Assembly (NCBI GenBank): GCA_964553045.1
Contig: CAZKJG010000012.1
Span: 1 to 64,000, forward strand
Direction of reading: 5' to 3'
Length of the DNA stretch: 64,000 nt
Origin: JAWLEP01 sp964553045
GTDB taxonomy: Bacteria; Fermentibacterota; Fermentibacteria; Fermentibacterales; JCC-6
In this document: positions 31,891-40,394 of the stretch, piece by piece
Numbering within the stretch: position 1 is the stretch's first letter
Layout of the letters: each line of letters begins with the position of its first letter
The notes under the pieces: model-generated
Seen by the model: only the letters and a program-made list of their open reading frames with translations
Databases searched by the model: none
Told to the model about the DNA's origin: nothing
Translations under genes and position numbers: made by a program

Positions 31891-32935
31891 ATGTTGCCGC
31901 CTTGCCGCCGCCTCCTTTGCCCTTGGCTGGGCGCTTCTGCTCGGATGCGTCTCCGAGCCCTCGGGGATGGCCGAGCCCGAAGGCTACGAGGGTTTCCTGA
32001 CCTTGGGCTGGGAGGCGCTGGCGGAGGGAAACGCGCAGGAGGCGTTAGACTGCTTCATGGCCGCCATCGAGACCGACGTCACCCGTCCGGAGGCCTACCT
32101 GGGCGCCGGTACCGCCTGCGGCTGGCTGGAGGAGAGGTGGGAGGCGGCCGACGGCTACCTCCTGATGGCCATCGAGCGCGACCTGGGACATTCGGCCGTC
32201 CACCTCCACCGGTCGGAGTACCAGGTCCAGGACACCATGTGGACCGTCTTCCAGTGCATCGACCCCGATCTGCCGGGCGACTCGCTGCAGGCCTGGCTGG
32301 CCATGACGGCCGACTCCGGCTACCAGTGGGTCAACAGCCGCATATACGGCTATCTGGTTTCCGGCGGCTACGATACCAACCTCAGCTTCCGCTTCTCCCC
32401 CCCCGGCGAGAGCCCCGTCGCCTGTCTGGAGGTCTTAAACACCCAGGCCTGGGCACCCTTCTCCAGCGACAGCGTAAGGGGCGACAGCATCTACTTCCGC
32501 GCCGAGTACCTCGGCTCCTTCGTGGGTTGGGTCTCCGTGGGGCAGTACGTGCGGTACGATTACGCGTCCCTCGACTGCGGCGGGGCTCCGGGTCAGATCA
32601 CTCTGGACGCCCTGGCCGTCCGCAGCGTCTTCGAGGACCTCCGTGGCGAGGATGGCGACCCCCTTCTCGCCGCCTCCTGCGCCCAGGGCCTTCTGGGGCT
32701 GGATCCGGGGTACGTCTTCGGCGAGGGGGTTCCCCACCGCTCCTCGGCCCTGTCGCTCAACTCCACCCAGGTTGCAGCTGCCGCCGCCTCCTGCGCCTTC
32801 CTGCAGGAGAGTTTCCTCTACGCCTGGTTCATCTGCCGCGAGGCGGGATACGGATACGGGCTGGACCCGGAATCGGAGGACTTCCTATTCGCGCTCATGG
32901 AGCTGATCAATCAGATGCAGGGCGAGGGGGGGTGA
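31880..32935 (+). CDS. TPR-containing lipoprotein
   Basis: A 351-residue lipoprotein (lipobox LLLGC) with tetratricopeptide-like pairs near the N-terminus (GWEALAEGNAQEALDCFMAA, AYLGAGTACGWLEERWEAA, DGYLLMAIERD). The C-terminal half contains beta-rich segments and then more helices with ALDALAVRSVFEDL. TPR arrays usually dock other proteins. The ATG at 31880 overlaps the upstream gene by 11 bp, so it is translated together with the inactive metallopeptidase-like protein. Confidence 0.65.
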   Translation: MLTRCCRLAAASFALGWALLLGCVSEPSGMAEPEGYEGFLTLGWEALAEGNAQEALDCFMAAIETDVTRPEAYLGAGTACGWLEERWEAADGYLLMAIERDLGHSAVHLHRSEYQVQDTMWTVFQCIDPDLPGDSLQAWLAMTADSGYQWVNSRIYGYLVSGGYDTNLSFRFSPPGESPVACLEVLNTQAWAPFSSDSVRGDSIYFRAEYLGSFVGWVSVGQYVRYDYASLDCGGAPGQITLDALAVRSVFEDLRGEDGDPLLAASCAQGLLGLDPGYVFGEGVPHRSSALSLNSTQVAAAAASCAFLQESFLYAWFICREAGYGYGLDPESEDFLFALMELINQMQGEGG

Positions 32936-32939
32936 CCGC

Positions 32940-35129
32940 GTGCTGACCTGGCTTGCTGCGGCCGCCCTGTTGACCCCGCATACGGACTTCGGCCGGGAAG
33001 CTCCCGCTTCCTTGTCCGGCCCTGCGGACACGGATTCCAGGCCTCCTTTCTCGGGAGCGTACCATTCCCTGGGGGGCTTCTACTCCCATGTGATGAATGC
33101 GGTCTACGGCTACACGGACTCCGGATTCTGGTGGCCGCTGGAGAACGGTGCCTCCTATCTGTGGTTCGGCACCCTTTGGGCCTCGGCCTACGGGGAGGTC
33201 ACGCCGGACGGCGAGGAAGGCGCCTATGTGAGCTGCAACTACTACGTAGGCCGCGAGCTCTCCCCCAGCGAAGGTTGGCCGCTGCAGAAGATGAGTCCCG
33301 GAGAGACGGCCCTGGAGGAGACCTATTGGTGCGTTGACGACTGGAACGAGGAGGAAAACGACCACCCTATGGGGGTCCAGGTGTACTCCAATACCTACAG
33401 CTGGGGCACGCCGGGATACGACCAGTTTTTGGTTACCGATTTCCACGTCACCCATCACAGCGATCACGGCAACCCGGGAGTACCGCTGGACGCCTTCTGC
33501 TTCTCAGTGTTCGGCGACTGCGACGTAGCCTCCTCGGATCCTTCCGAGGAATACCACATGGACGACATGGTCTTCTACGACGGCCACGCCATCTGGAGCA
33601 ACGACCCGGAGGCCACCTTCGAGTACCGCTTCGACGACGGCACAAAGGCCAGCGAGGCCGACGAGTTCGTCTACCAGCAGAACCCGCAGGCCGAGTGCAC
33701 CGACCCGGAGGACAACATCTACTACCACTACAACTACCCCGGCTCCGACGGAATCGTGGACGCGGACGTCGACTCCGACGGAGTCTCGGACCACTATACG
33801 GTGCTCTTTCGCACCTCCGGCGGAGACACCCTCTACCCCGTCGAGGAGGAAACCGGACTGGAGCTGTTCAGCGACGGTATGCCCGAGGAATACTGGGTAC
33901 ATACCGTCGGCGACACGACCTACGCGGTGGTCCCCCGGAACACGAGCTACATGTGGGACGGCGATCGACCGATGTCCTCTGCGGACGACTCCGGCGAGCC
34001 GTTCTACAACCCGCCCTGCAACGGCTTCGTGGGCTGGCGGCTTCTGGACTGCTGGGTCCGCAGGGCCGACGGTACCATCGAAAGGCCCATCGATGTCTTC
34101 GGCTGCCCCGTTCCCCTTTCGCACACCTGGTGGGACTGGGACCATTATCCCGAAGAAGACGCTCTCCGGTATGAGTACATCTGGGGGGACAACTACACCG
34201 GAAGCGGGCAGCGCAGCGGCCCGGCATACCTGGCCGGCTGGGTCGGAGACCCGGCCGCTCCCAGCGCTTTCGCCCCCGACAATCCCGGGCCCTTCCCGGT
34301 GGTGGCCGCCAACCCTCTGTCGGTGGGAGGACAGCCCTGGGACTACTCGTTCCTGATGTCCATGGGCCCGGTGGACCTGGCCGACGGGGACAGCCTGCGC
34401 GTGATCGGGGGCTGGGTTGTGGGCAAAGGCCTTGCCGACCTCAGGGTGCAGGCCGACAACCTGCTGGACGCCTACCATCGAGGCGGCGGCTGGGGAGTGC
34501 CCGACGTCCCTCCTGTGCCCACCTTCTTCTACGAGGCCGCAGGCGGCTGCGTGGAGATGGTCTGGAGCGATGACGCCGAGAGCTACGAACCCTTTGGCGG
34601 CTATCGGATCTACAGGTCCGTATTCGGAATAGACGACTGGAAGCCCATAGCCGACCTGGGCAGCGGAAGCAGCAGCTACACGGACAGCTCGGTGACCAGG
34701 GGATATCCCTACTACTACGCGCTCTGCTCGGTGGACGCCGAGACCGGCATAGAGAGCCCGAGGACCAACTACAAGCAGACGCTCCAGGGGGAACCGATCC
34801 CCGTGACTCCCGGGTGGGCGGCCGACTCCGACTGGCGGAAGAACGTATCGGTGGTTCCCAATCCCTACCGGGGGTCGGCGGCCTGGGAGAGGGGCGGCCG
34901 GGACCGAATAGCCTTCACCGGCCTCCCCGCCATGTGCGATGTGCACATCTACAATCTCAGCGGTGAGAGGCTGGTGACGCTGGAGCACCGCAGCGGCGGC
35001 GGCGACGGCGGTACGGAGTACTGGGACCTCCGCAACAGCCAGGGCCGCTCGGCGGTCTCCGGCCTCTACGTGTACTGCGTGGAGTCCGGGGACGACCGGG
35101 TGCTGGGAAAGTTCGCCATAATCAGGTAG
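32940..35129 (+). CDS. Large secreted protein with FN3 and FlgD-like tail
   Basis: A 729-residue secreted protein. GTG 32940 (RBS GGGGGG) opens into a short signal peptide. The N-terminal 480 residues are rich in Asp, Tyr and Trp, with many acidic loops (DADVDSDGVSDHY) that may bind calcium. An FN3 module covers about 510-605 (FGGYRIYRSVFG, YYYALCSVD). The C-terminal region VVPNPYRGSAAWERGG, IAFTGLP, VHIYNLSGERL and the final GKFAIIR form the FlgD-type domain seen in many FCB-group secreted proteins. The specific function is unknown. Confidence 0.65.
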   Translation: MLTWLAAAALLTPHTDFGREAPASLSGPADTDSRPPFSGAYHSLGGFYSHVMNAVYGYTDSGFWWPLENGASYLWFGTLWASAYGEVTPDGEEGAYVSCNYYVGRELSPSEGWPLQKMSPGETALEETYWCVDDWNEEENDHPMGVQVYSNTYSWGTPGYDQFLVTDFHVTHHSDHGNPGVPLDAFCFSVFGDCDVASSDPSEEYHMDDMVFYDGHAIWSNDPEATFEYRFDDGTKASEADEFVYQQNPQAECTDPEDNIYYHYNYPGSDGIVDADVDSDGVSDHYTVLFRTSGGDTLYPVEEETGLELFSDGMPEEYWVHTVGDTTYAVVPRNTSYMWDGDRPMSSADDSGEPFYNPPCNGFVGWRLLDCWVRRADGTIERPIDVFGCPVPLSHTWWDWDHYPEEDALRYEYIWGDNYTGSGQRSGPAYLAGWVGDPAAPSAFAPDNPGPFPVVAANPLSVGGQPWDYSFLMSMGPVDLADGDSLRVIGGWVVGKGLADLRVQADNLLDAYHRGGGWGVPDVPPVPTFFYEAAGGCVEMVWSDDAESYEPFGGYRIYRSVFGIDDWKPIADLGSGSSSYTDSSVTRGYPYYYALCSVDAETGIESPRTNYKQTLQGEPIPVTPGWAADSDWRKNVSVVPNPYRGSAAWERGGRDRIAFTGLPAMCDVHIYNLSGERLVTLEHRSGGGDGGTEYWDLRNSQGRSAVSGLYVYCVESGDDRVLGKFAIIR

Positions 35130-35185
35130 CCTGTGCCGATACAGGTGATTCGCAGGAGCCGCCGGCACAGAATTCGGGAGTCCGT

Positions 35186-36166
35186 ATGCACGCTCTGATC
35201 ATCCTGCTGCTTTCGGTGGGTGGCACACTTGACTACGACGCCTGCCTGGCCCACCTGGAGGCCCACTCCCCTGCCTCCGACCTGGCCGGGGAGGAGCACC
35301 GGGCCATCATCGGGGAGAACGTCCGCCTGGCGCTGTGGACCCGGGACTCCATGCCCTGGGGGCCGTCGATACCCGACTCGGTGTTCCTCCGCTACGTCCT
35401 GCCCGCCCGGGTCAGCCAGGAGCCGCTGGTGCGCTGGAGGCCGCGGTTCCGGGAGGCGGTGCTCCCGGTGGTTCGGGGCGCGGAGTCCATGGAGGAGGCG
35501 GTGCTGCTGGTGTCGGCCTGGGCCGACAGCGTCATCGACTACCAGCCCACCCAGTTCCGCGACCAGTCGCCCCTGGTGACCTGGTCGTCGGGGATAGGCC
35601 GCTGCGAGGAGATGACCGTGTTCTTCATGGACGCCCTGCGCAGTGTGGGCATCCCCTGCCGGCAGGCCTACACCCCCTGGTGGACCACGGTGGACAGCAA
35701 CCACGCCTGGCCGGAGGTCTGGACCCCCGAAGGATGGCGCTACACCGACATCTCCGCCGAGCAGGAGACCCTCAACTCCACCTGGTTCACCGAGAGGGCG
35801 AAGGACGCCGCCCTGGTGGTGGCCATCGCCGCCGACTCCGTCCCGGGGGCCATGGCCTTCCGGGGCGACGTCTCCGTCCTGAACGTCACCGCCTCCTACG
35901 CCGAGACAGGGCTGCTGCGCTGCCCGAAGCCGCCGCGGGAGGAGATCACGGTCTCGGTTGTGAACTACGGCAGCTACCGGCCCATCACATCCCTGGACTC
36001 CGCCCGCACGCAGGTGGAGCTGGGGGGAGGCGTCTACCTGCTGACGTGGGGGTGGCCCGTGAGCTCGGCCCGGGTAACCGTCGCCGCCGGGGACACCACG
36101 CTGTTCAGGCCCGTCCCCGGAGTGCTCCCCGAACGATGCGTCATGAACGTGGAGGGTGGAGGGTGA
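35186..36166 (+). CDS. Transglutaminase-like protein, triad intact
   Basis: A 326-residue exported protein of the transglutaminase/papain-like superfamily. The catalytic triad is visible: Cys140 in SSGIGRCEEM, His173 in DSNHAWPEVW, and Asp188 in WRYTDIS. The signal peptide is short (MHALIILLLSVGG). These domains act as peptidases or peptidoglycan amidases as well as crosslinkers, so the reaction is not predictable. The downstream gene is a diverged copy (shared SIPDSVFL and RVSxEP) that has lost two of the three residues. GTGA overlap couples the two. Confidence 0.75.
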   Translation: MHALIILLLSVGGTLDYDACLAHLEAHSPASDLAGEEHRAIIGENVRLALWTRDSMPWGPSIPDSVFLRYVLPARVSQEPLVRWRPRFREAVLPVVRGAESMEEAVLLVSAWADSVIDYQPTQFRDQSPLVTWSSGIGRCEEMTVFFMDALRSVGIPCRQAYTPWWTTVDSNHAWPEVWTPEGWRYTDISAEQETLNSTWFTERAKDAALVVAIAADSVPGAMAFRGDVSVLNVTASYAETGLLRCPKPPREEITVSVVNYGSYRPITSLDSARTQVELGGGVYLLTWGWPVSSARVTVAAGDTTLFRPVPGVLPERCVMNVEGGG

Positions 36167-37128
36167 TAGCGGCAGTCATCCTCGCCTGCGCAATGGGTCT
36201 CACCCCGGGGGCCGATGCGGAGATCGACAGCCTCCTGGCGGAGACCCAGGGCAACGCGGGGATGTGGAACGACTACCTGGAAGAGTCCGGGGGCGATACG
36301 CTGGAGTGCGCCCTCCACCTGCTGCGGGAGGTTCCCCGGCTGGACCGGCTGGAGATGACGCCGCAGGCGCTTGACGACCACATAGGCGGCGCGCTGGCCC
36401 ACCGGGGCTCCATCCCCGACAGCGTCTTCCTGGACTGCCTGCTGTGGTACCGGGTCTCCCGGGAGCCGGTGACCGCCTACCGGGAGCGGCTGGCGGTCTT
36501 CTGGGCCGACCACGGCGTAGGGAGCCCCGAGGATCTCTCCCGATGGATGGCGGCCAGCCTGGACACCATCCCCGGGGAGTTCCTGGGAGGGATGCAGCCT
36601 CCGGCCGGGGTGCTGGAGTCCGGCGCCGGCACCGAGGCCGAGCTGCAGGTGCTCCTGGTGGCCTCCCTGCGGTCGCTGGGCTGGCCGGCGCGGGTGGTGA
36701 AGGGCTGGTTCGCAGGCCCCGATGGTGGTGAGCGGACCTGGGCGGAGGTCTGGATGGATGAGGGCTGGCAGGCGGTGGACCCTCCCGACATGGAGGGACT
36801 GGTGCTGGCGGTGGAGGAGAGCCACGGCACTCCCCTGACCTTCGAGCACGCGGCAACCGGCTCCCTGGTGACCGTCCCGCCGCAGTGGGAGGGGGACTTC
36901 CGCGTCTCCCTGAACCTGCCGGTGCGGGGCAGGTGGCTGCCCCTGGACTGGGCCATGCCCGCCGCCGAGGGCCCGGACACCCTTGTTCTGGGAGAGGGCG
37001 AGCTGCTGGTGATGCTAACCCGAAGGCTTCCCGCAGGCGGGGTGGAGGTCCGGCACCGATTCGTGCAGGTGGAGGCCGACACCACTGTCCTGGTGGATCT
37101 GACCGGTGCGGAGTCCACGGCGCTCTGA
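36163..37128 (+). CDS. Transglutaminase-like paralogue, catalytic residues lost
   Basis: A 321-residue exported protein; GTG start at 36163 overlaps the stop of its paralogue. The shared landmarks SIPDSVFLDCLL and YRVSREP align with the preceding protein. At the Cys position the sequence reads GAGTEAEL (Glu158) and at the His position GERTWAEVW (Arg191), while the Asp is kept in AVDPPD. It cannot be an enzyme of this class. A substrate-binding or regulatory partner of the upstream protein is the simplest idea. Confidence 0.65.
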   Translation: MIAAVILACAMGLTPGADAEIDSLLAETQGNAGMWNDYLEESGGDTLECALHLLREVPRLDRLEMTPQALDDHIGGALAHRGSIPDSVFLDCLLWYRVSREPVTAYRERLAVFWADHGVGSPEDLSRWMAASLDTIPGEFLGGMQPPAGVLESGAGTEAELQVLLVASLRSLGWPARVVKGWFAGPDGGERTWAEVWMDEGWQAVDPPDMEGLVLAVEESHGTPLTFEHAATGSLVTVPPQWEGDFRVSLNLPVRGRWLPLDWAMPAAEGPDTLVLGEGELLVMLTRRLPAGGVEVRHRFVQVEADTTVLVDLTGAESTAL

Positions 37129-37141
37129 GCCCCGCAGCCTC

Positions 37142-38479
37142 CTATCTGATGTAGCCCAGGTCCCGTAGCTGGTCCTCCACGGCGTTGGTCCAGGGGACCG
37201 CCTGCGGGTTGCCCCGCGGCGGAGTGGCCCAGTAGTCCATGGCCTCGCCCAGCAGCCCGCTGTCCGGCGGCAGGGGACTCATCTCCGTCGGGTCGGCGGC
37301 CAGGTCGTACATCAGCGCGCTGTCCGGCTCCACGTGCCAGACCACCTTCCGGTCGAGCCTCCTGGCGCAGGCCTGCCTTGATCCCCCCAGCCCGCTGGCG
37401 AAGAGCGTTCTTGGAGGGCCGTCGTAGGGGGAGAGCAGGTCCCTTCCCGGCGAGCCATCCGGAGCCGAGGCTCCTGCGGCGGCCATCACCGTGGGCAGTA
37501 TGTCGATGCTGCCCGCCAGGGAGGTGTCCACCACTCCCGGCTGTACTCCGGGGCCGGCCAGTATCAGGGGCACCTGCAGCAGCTCGGCGTGCAGCGAATG
37601 GCCATGGGCGAACCCGCCGTGGTCGGCGAACTCCTCGCCGTGGTCGCCCATCACGATTATCAGCGTCTCGTCATCCAGCCCCCTTCGCCGCAGCTCGCCG
37701 AACAGCCGGCCCAGCTGGGCGTCGGTGTAGGCGATCTCGCCGTCGTAGAGGTTGACCAGGTTGCGTACGCCAGCGGAGTCCACCACCACCGCCCCCGAGT
37801 TGGCCTCGTCCATGTCGCTGCGGACGCCCCAGGTGCTGTCGAAACGGCCGTCGTAGCCGGGATCCGCCCAGAGGGTGTCGTAGGGGGATGGCGGATTGTA
37901 GGTGGCGTGAGGGTCGAACAGGTGCAGGGCCACGAAGAAGGGAGCCTCCTCCCCGCGGGAGTCCAGCCAATCCAGCAGGAGGTCCACCGTCTCGCCGGCG
38001 GTGCGGCTGTTCCAAAGCTCCACCAGCCCCTCGGAGTCGAAGTGGTCGAACCCCCGGTGGAAGCCGAAGTGCTCGCTCATGTAGATGACGTTGAAAAGTG
38101 CCGCGGTCCTGTATCCCTCCTCCTTCAGCAGCATCGGCATGAATGGCAGCGAGGGGTCCACGCCGAAGAAGGTCCTGTCCCGAAGGCGGGCCCGGTGCTG
38201 CCTCTCGGTGAGACCCGTGAATGTCGTAGTCATCGCCGGCAGGGTCCACGGGCTGCCGCTCATCATACGGGCGTACCTGGTCCCCGCCTCCGCGAGGCTG
38301 TCCAGACGGGGCGTTGTATCCCGATGGTAGCCGTATGAACCCATGTGGTCGGCCCGAATGGTGTCGATCAGAACAAGCAGGATGTTCGGCCGCCCCCCTG
38401 CCGCCGGCGCAGACTCGTTTCCGCACGAAGCCGCCAGCAGCAGAACCGTGGCCGCAGCAAGTCTTGCCAGACGCTCCAT
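37142..38479 (-). CDS. Sulfatase-fold lipoprotein
   Basis: A 445-residue lipoprotein (signal ending LLAASC) with the alkaline-phosphatase-superfamily sulfatase fold: PNILLVLIDTIRADHMGSYGY with the metal Asp, DTTPRLDSLAEAGTRY, and the C-terminal metal site VMGDHGEEFADHGGFAHGH. The position that carries formylglycine in sulfatases (Cys/Ser-x-Pro-x-Arg) reads SPWTLPAMTTTFTGL, with no CxPxR. Enzymes of this subgroup use Thr or Ser and may be phospho- or sulfo-transferases or hydrolases. ATG 38479 follows GGAAGGGCGGAG. Confidence 0.75.
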   Translation of the reverse strand: MERLARLAAATVLLLAASCGNESAPAAGGRPNILLVLIDTIRADHMGSYGYHRDTTPRLDSLAEAGTRYARMMSGSPWTLPAMTTTFTGLTERQHRARLRDRTFFGVDPSLPFMPMLLKEEGYRTAALFNVIYMSEHFGFHRGFDHFDSEGLVELWNSRTAGETVDLLLDWLDSRGEEAPFFVALHLFDPHATYNPPSPYDTLWADPGYDGRFDSTWGVRSDMDEANSGAVVVDSAGVRNLVNLYDGEIAYTDAQLGRLFGELRRRGLDDETLIIVMGDHGEEFADHGGFAHGHSLHAELLQVPLILAGPGVQPGVVDTSLAGSIDILPTVMAAAGASAPDGSPGRDLLSPYDGPPRTLFASGLGGSRQACARRLDRKVVWHVEPDSALMYDLAADPTEMSPLPPDSGLLGEAMDYWATPPRGNPQAVPWTNAVEDQLRDLGYIR

Positions 38480-38572
38480 CTCCGCCCTTCCAGGTGTCAT
38501 CGCCGGATTGCCGTGTGCCCGGCGGGAAGCGAGAATACTGCCGGAGGCCCTCCGCCGTCAAAGAGCAGGCAT

Positions 38573-39373
38573 TCAGTCCGGGATGTCCTCGGAAGGGCTG
38601 GGGTTCCCCGGACGTCCGGCCTCCCTGCCGGCCGATCTGTCGGCCATGGATGCGACCCGATCGTACTCCCTGTCCAGCAGCTCCCGGTCGGTGCGCTTCT
38701 CCAGTGATTCCAGGCCCCGCCTGTATACCCTGCGGAATCGCCCCCGGTCGCCCAGGCCGAGCAGGGCGATCCGCATCATCTCCACCCATGGCTTCAGCTC
38801 CCCGGGGTACTCGGCTGCGATCTTCCGGTAGACGGCCATGGCCTCCTCGTAGCGCCCCCGGGCCTCCAGGGCCCTCGGCTCCTGGTAGTCGGGCAGCCGG
38901 GAGCTGCTGGTCCGGAACCTGTACATTCCGGAGAGCCTCCTGCGGGCCGCTTCCGACTCCAGCCTGCGCATTCCCCGCGAGTATATGCTCCCGGCCCTCT
39001 CCATGTCCCCCAGGTCGTTGGCGGCGATGTCTATCATCATCCCGTAGGGTCCGGCCTCCTCCGGGAACCTTATGGCCATGTCCTCCAGCTCCTCCATGGC
39101 CTCCTCGTACTTGCCCCGAATCCGCAGAGCCTCCGGTACGCTGTAGCCGGGGAGCCTGTCCTCTCTGCTCCCGTCGTGGAAGAATACCTCCCGCAGAGGC
39201 TCGGCGATAAGTTCCGCCAGAGGGCGCATAAGGAAAGCCGCGCAGAACAGCCCCACGATAATCGCTATGGCCCCCAGGTTGCTGAAGGCGTAGATCATCA
39301 CAGCCAGGACGATGGCTCCCCGCCAGGCCAGCGTACGGAGGATTGTTCTGTAGTTGCTCAAGGTCCTCTCCAT
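38573..39373 (-). CDS. TPR membrane protein
   Basis: A 266-residue protein with two transmembrane helices near the N-terminus (GAIVLAVMIYAFSNLGAIAIIVGLF region) and then two copies of a TPR-like unit: YSVPEALRIRGKYEEAMEEL and YQEPRALEARGRYEEAMAVY. Each copy continues with a related FPEEAGPYGMMIDIAANDLGD or YPGELKPWVEMMRIALLGLGD stretch. The longer ORF is rejected because its first 74 residues read through the tRNA-Ser gene. Start at ATG 39373; no clear RBS. A TACAAT on the minus strand near 39437 may be its -10 box. Confidence 0.65.
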   Translation of the reverse strand: MERTLSNYRTILRTLAWRGAIVLAVMIYAFSNLGAIAIIVGLFCAAFLMRPLAELIAEPLREVFFHDGSREDRLPGYSVPEALRIRGKYEEAMEELEDMAIRFPEEAGPYGMMIDIAANDLGDMERAGSIYSRGMRRLESEAARRRLSGMYRFRTSSSRLPDYQEPRALEARGRYEEAMAVYRKIAAEYPGELKPWVEMMRIALLGLGDRGRFRRVYRRGLESLEKRTDRELLDREYDRVASMADRSAGREAGRPGNPSPSEDIPD

Positions 39374-39509
39374 GCATGGTTCGGGCGCAACGGCCGCCCG
39401 GATAGATATCGATAGAGGCCTAAATTGATATTGTAAAGCAGCGAGGGAATTGGATAGAGGGGCTGTGCATATTGACGAACCGTTCGCAGGAAGACACCTG
39501 CTGCGCAGC

Positions 39510-39601
39510 TGGCGGAGGGGGTGGGATTCGAACCCACGGACCCCCGAAAAGGGGTCAACGGTTTTCGAGACCGCCCCGTTCAACCGCTCCGGCACCCCTC
39601 C
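39510..39601 (-). tRNA. tRNA-Ser (anticodon CGA)
   Basis: Read on the minus strand, the acceptor GGAGGGG pairs with CCCCTCC, discriminator G, and CCA is encoded. The D arm is GCCGGAGCGGTTGAACGGG, the anticodon loop CTCGAAA gives CGA, the long class-II variable arm is ACCCCTTTTCGGGGGT, and the T arm contains GGGTTCGAATCCC. The 5' end overlaps the last 22 nt of the endonuclease-like gene on the same strand. Confidence 0.95.
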
Positions 39602-40287
39602 GCAGGGGGTGGAATATCACCGGGCAGTGTACCGTCGGCAAGGGGACAGCCGGCGCATTTCGGCCGGGGCCTGCACCATCGCTTCGCGGCGGCCACCAGG
39701 AGCCCGTGGTACTCGCCGTACATCTTCGCATCGGCGGGAAGCGCTGCCTGAAACATCTGCTGCAGAGCACTGTAGCTCTCCTGGCAGCGGCACAGGCCGT
39801 GACGCCACAGTATGCGGCGGGTGTAGGCGTCGACGACGAAGACAGGCCGGTCCAGAACGTACAGCAGTATGCAGTCCGCCGTCTCGGGCCCGATTCCCTT
39901 CAGGCCGAGCAGCTCCTCTCTTACCTCTGCTGTCTCCAAGTGAGCCATGGAAGCGGGTGAGCCGCTCCAGCCCCGGGAGAGCATGTATGCCCCCAGGTTG
40001 CGCAGGTACCGGGCTTTGCGACGGTAGGTGCCGCTGCCGCGCAGCTGCTCTGCCAGCTCGTTCTCTCCGAGCCGCATGAAGGCCGACGGAGACAGGAGCC
40101 CCCGTTCCCTCAGCCCTGCGATCACGGGTACCACCCGGCTCCAGCGGGTGTTCTGGGCCAGGACGCAGCCCACCAGCACCTCGTCCGGCGTTTCCCCCGG
40201 CCACCAGCCCTGGGGGCCCAGGCGGCCGAGAAGGCGCCGGTAGATGGCCTGCAGCGGACTCGTCGTCGCGAGTTGGTCGTTTGGCAT
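39580..40287 (-). CDS. Endonuclease III-like (HhH-GPD) DNA glycosylase
   Basis: A 235-residue HhH-GPD protein. The helix-hairpin-helix is LKGIGPETADCILLYVL and the catalytic Asp is in VFVVDAYTRRIL. The Lys that gives Nth its AP-lyase activity (GxGxKTA) is Glu here (GPETA), as in monofunctional 3-methyladenine or thymine glycosylase relatives. Three Cys near the C-terminus (WCRPRPKCAGC), plus one in EGC, could hold a [4Fe-4S] cluster. The 3' end runs 22 nt into the tRNA-Ser gene. Confidence 0.8.
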   Translation of the reverse strand: MPNDQLATTSPLQAIYRRLLGRLGPQGWWPGETPDEVLVGCVLAQNTRWSRVVPVIAGLRERGLLSPSAFMRLGENELAEQLRGSGTYRRKARYLRNLGAYMLSRGWSGSPASMAHLETAEVREELLGLKGIGPETADCILLYVLDRPVFVVDAYTRRILWRHGLCRCQESYSALQQMFQAALPADAKMYGEYHGLLVAAAKRWCRPRPKCAGCPLADGTLPGDIPPPAEGCRSG

Positions 40288-40394
40288 GGGGAATGGCTAA
40301 CAGCTTTCACGGTCGCGGGCAATGGCGGTTTCGGCGTGACCTGGCCCGCGGGCTGGTATATCTTCTCCTGCCCGAAAGGCGGGAAGGAGCGGCG

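Noticed and set aside
39374..39595. N-terminal extension of the TPR membrane protein to ATG 39595
   Set aside because: It reads through the tRNA-Ser gene and has no signal, domain or RBS; start placed at 39373.
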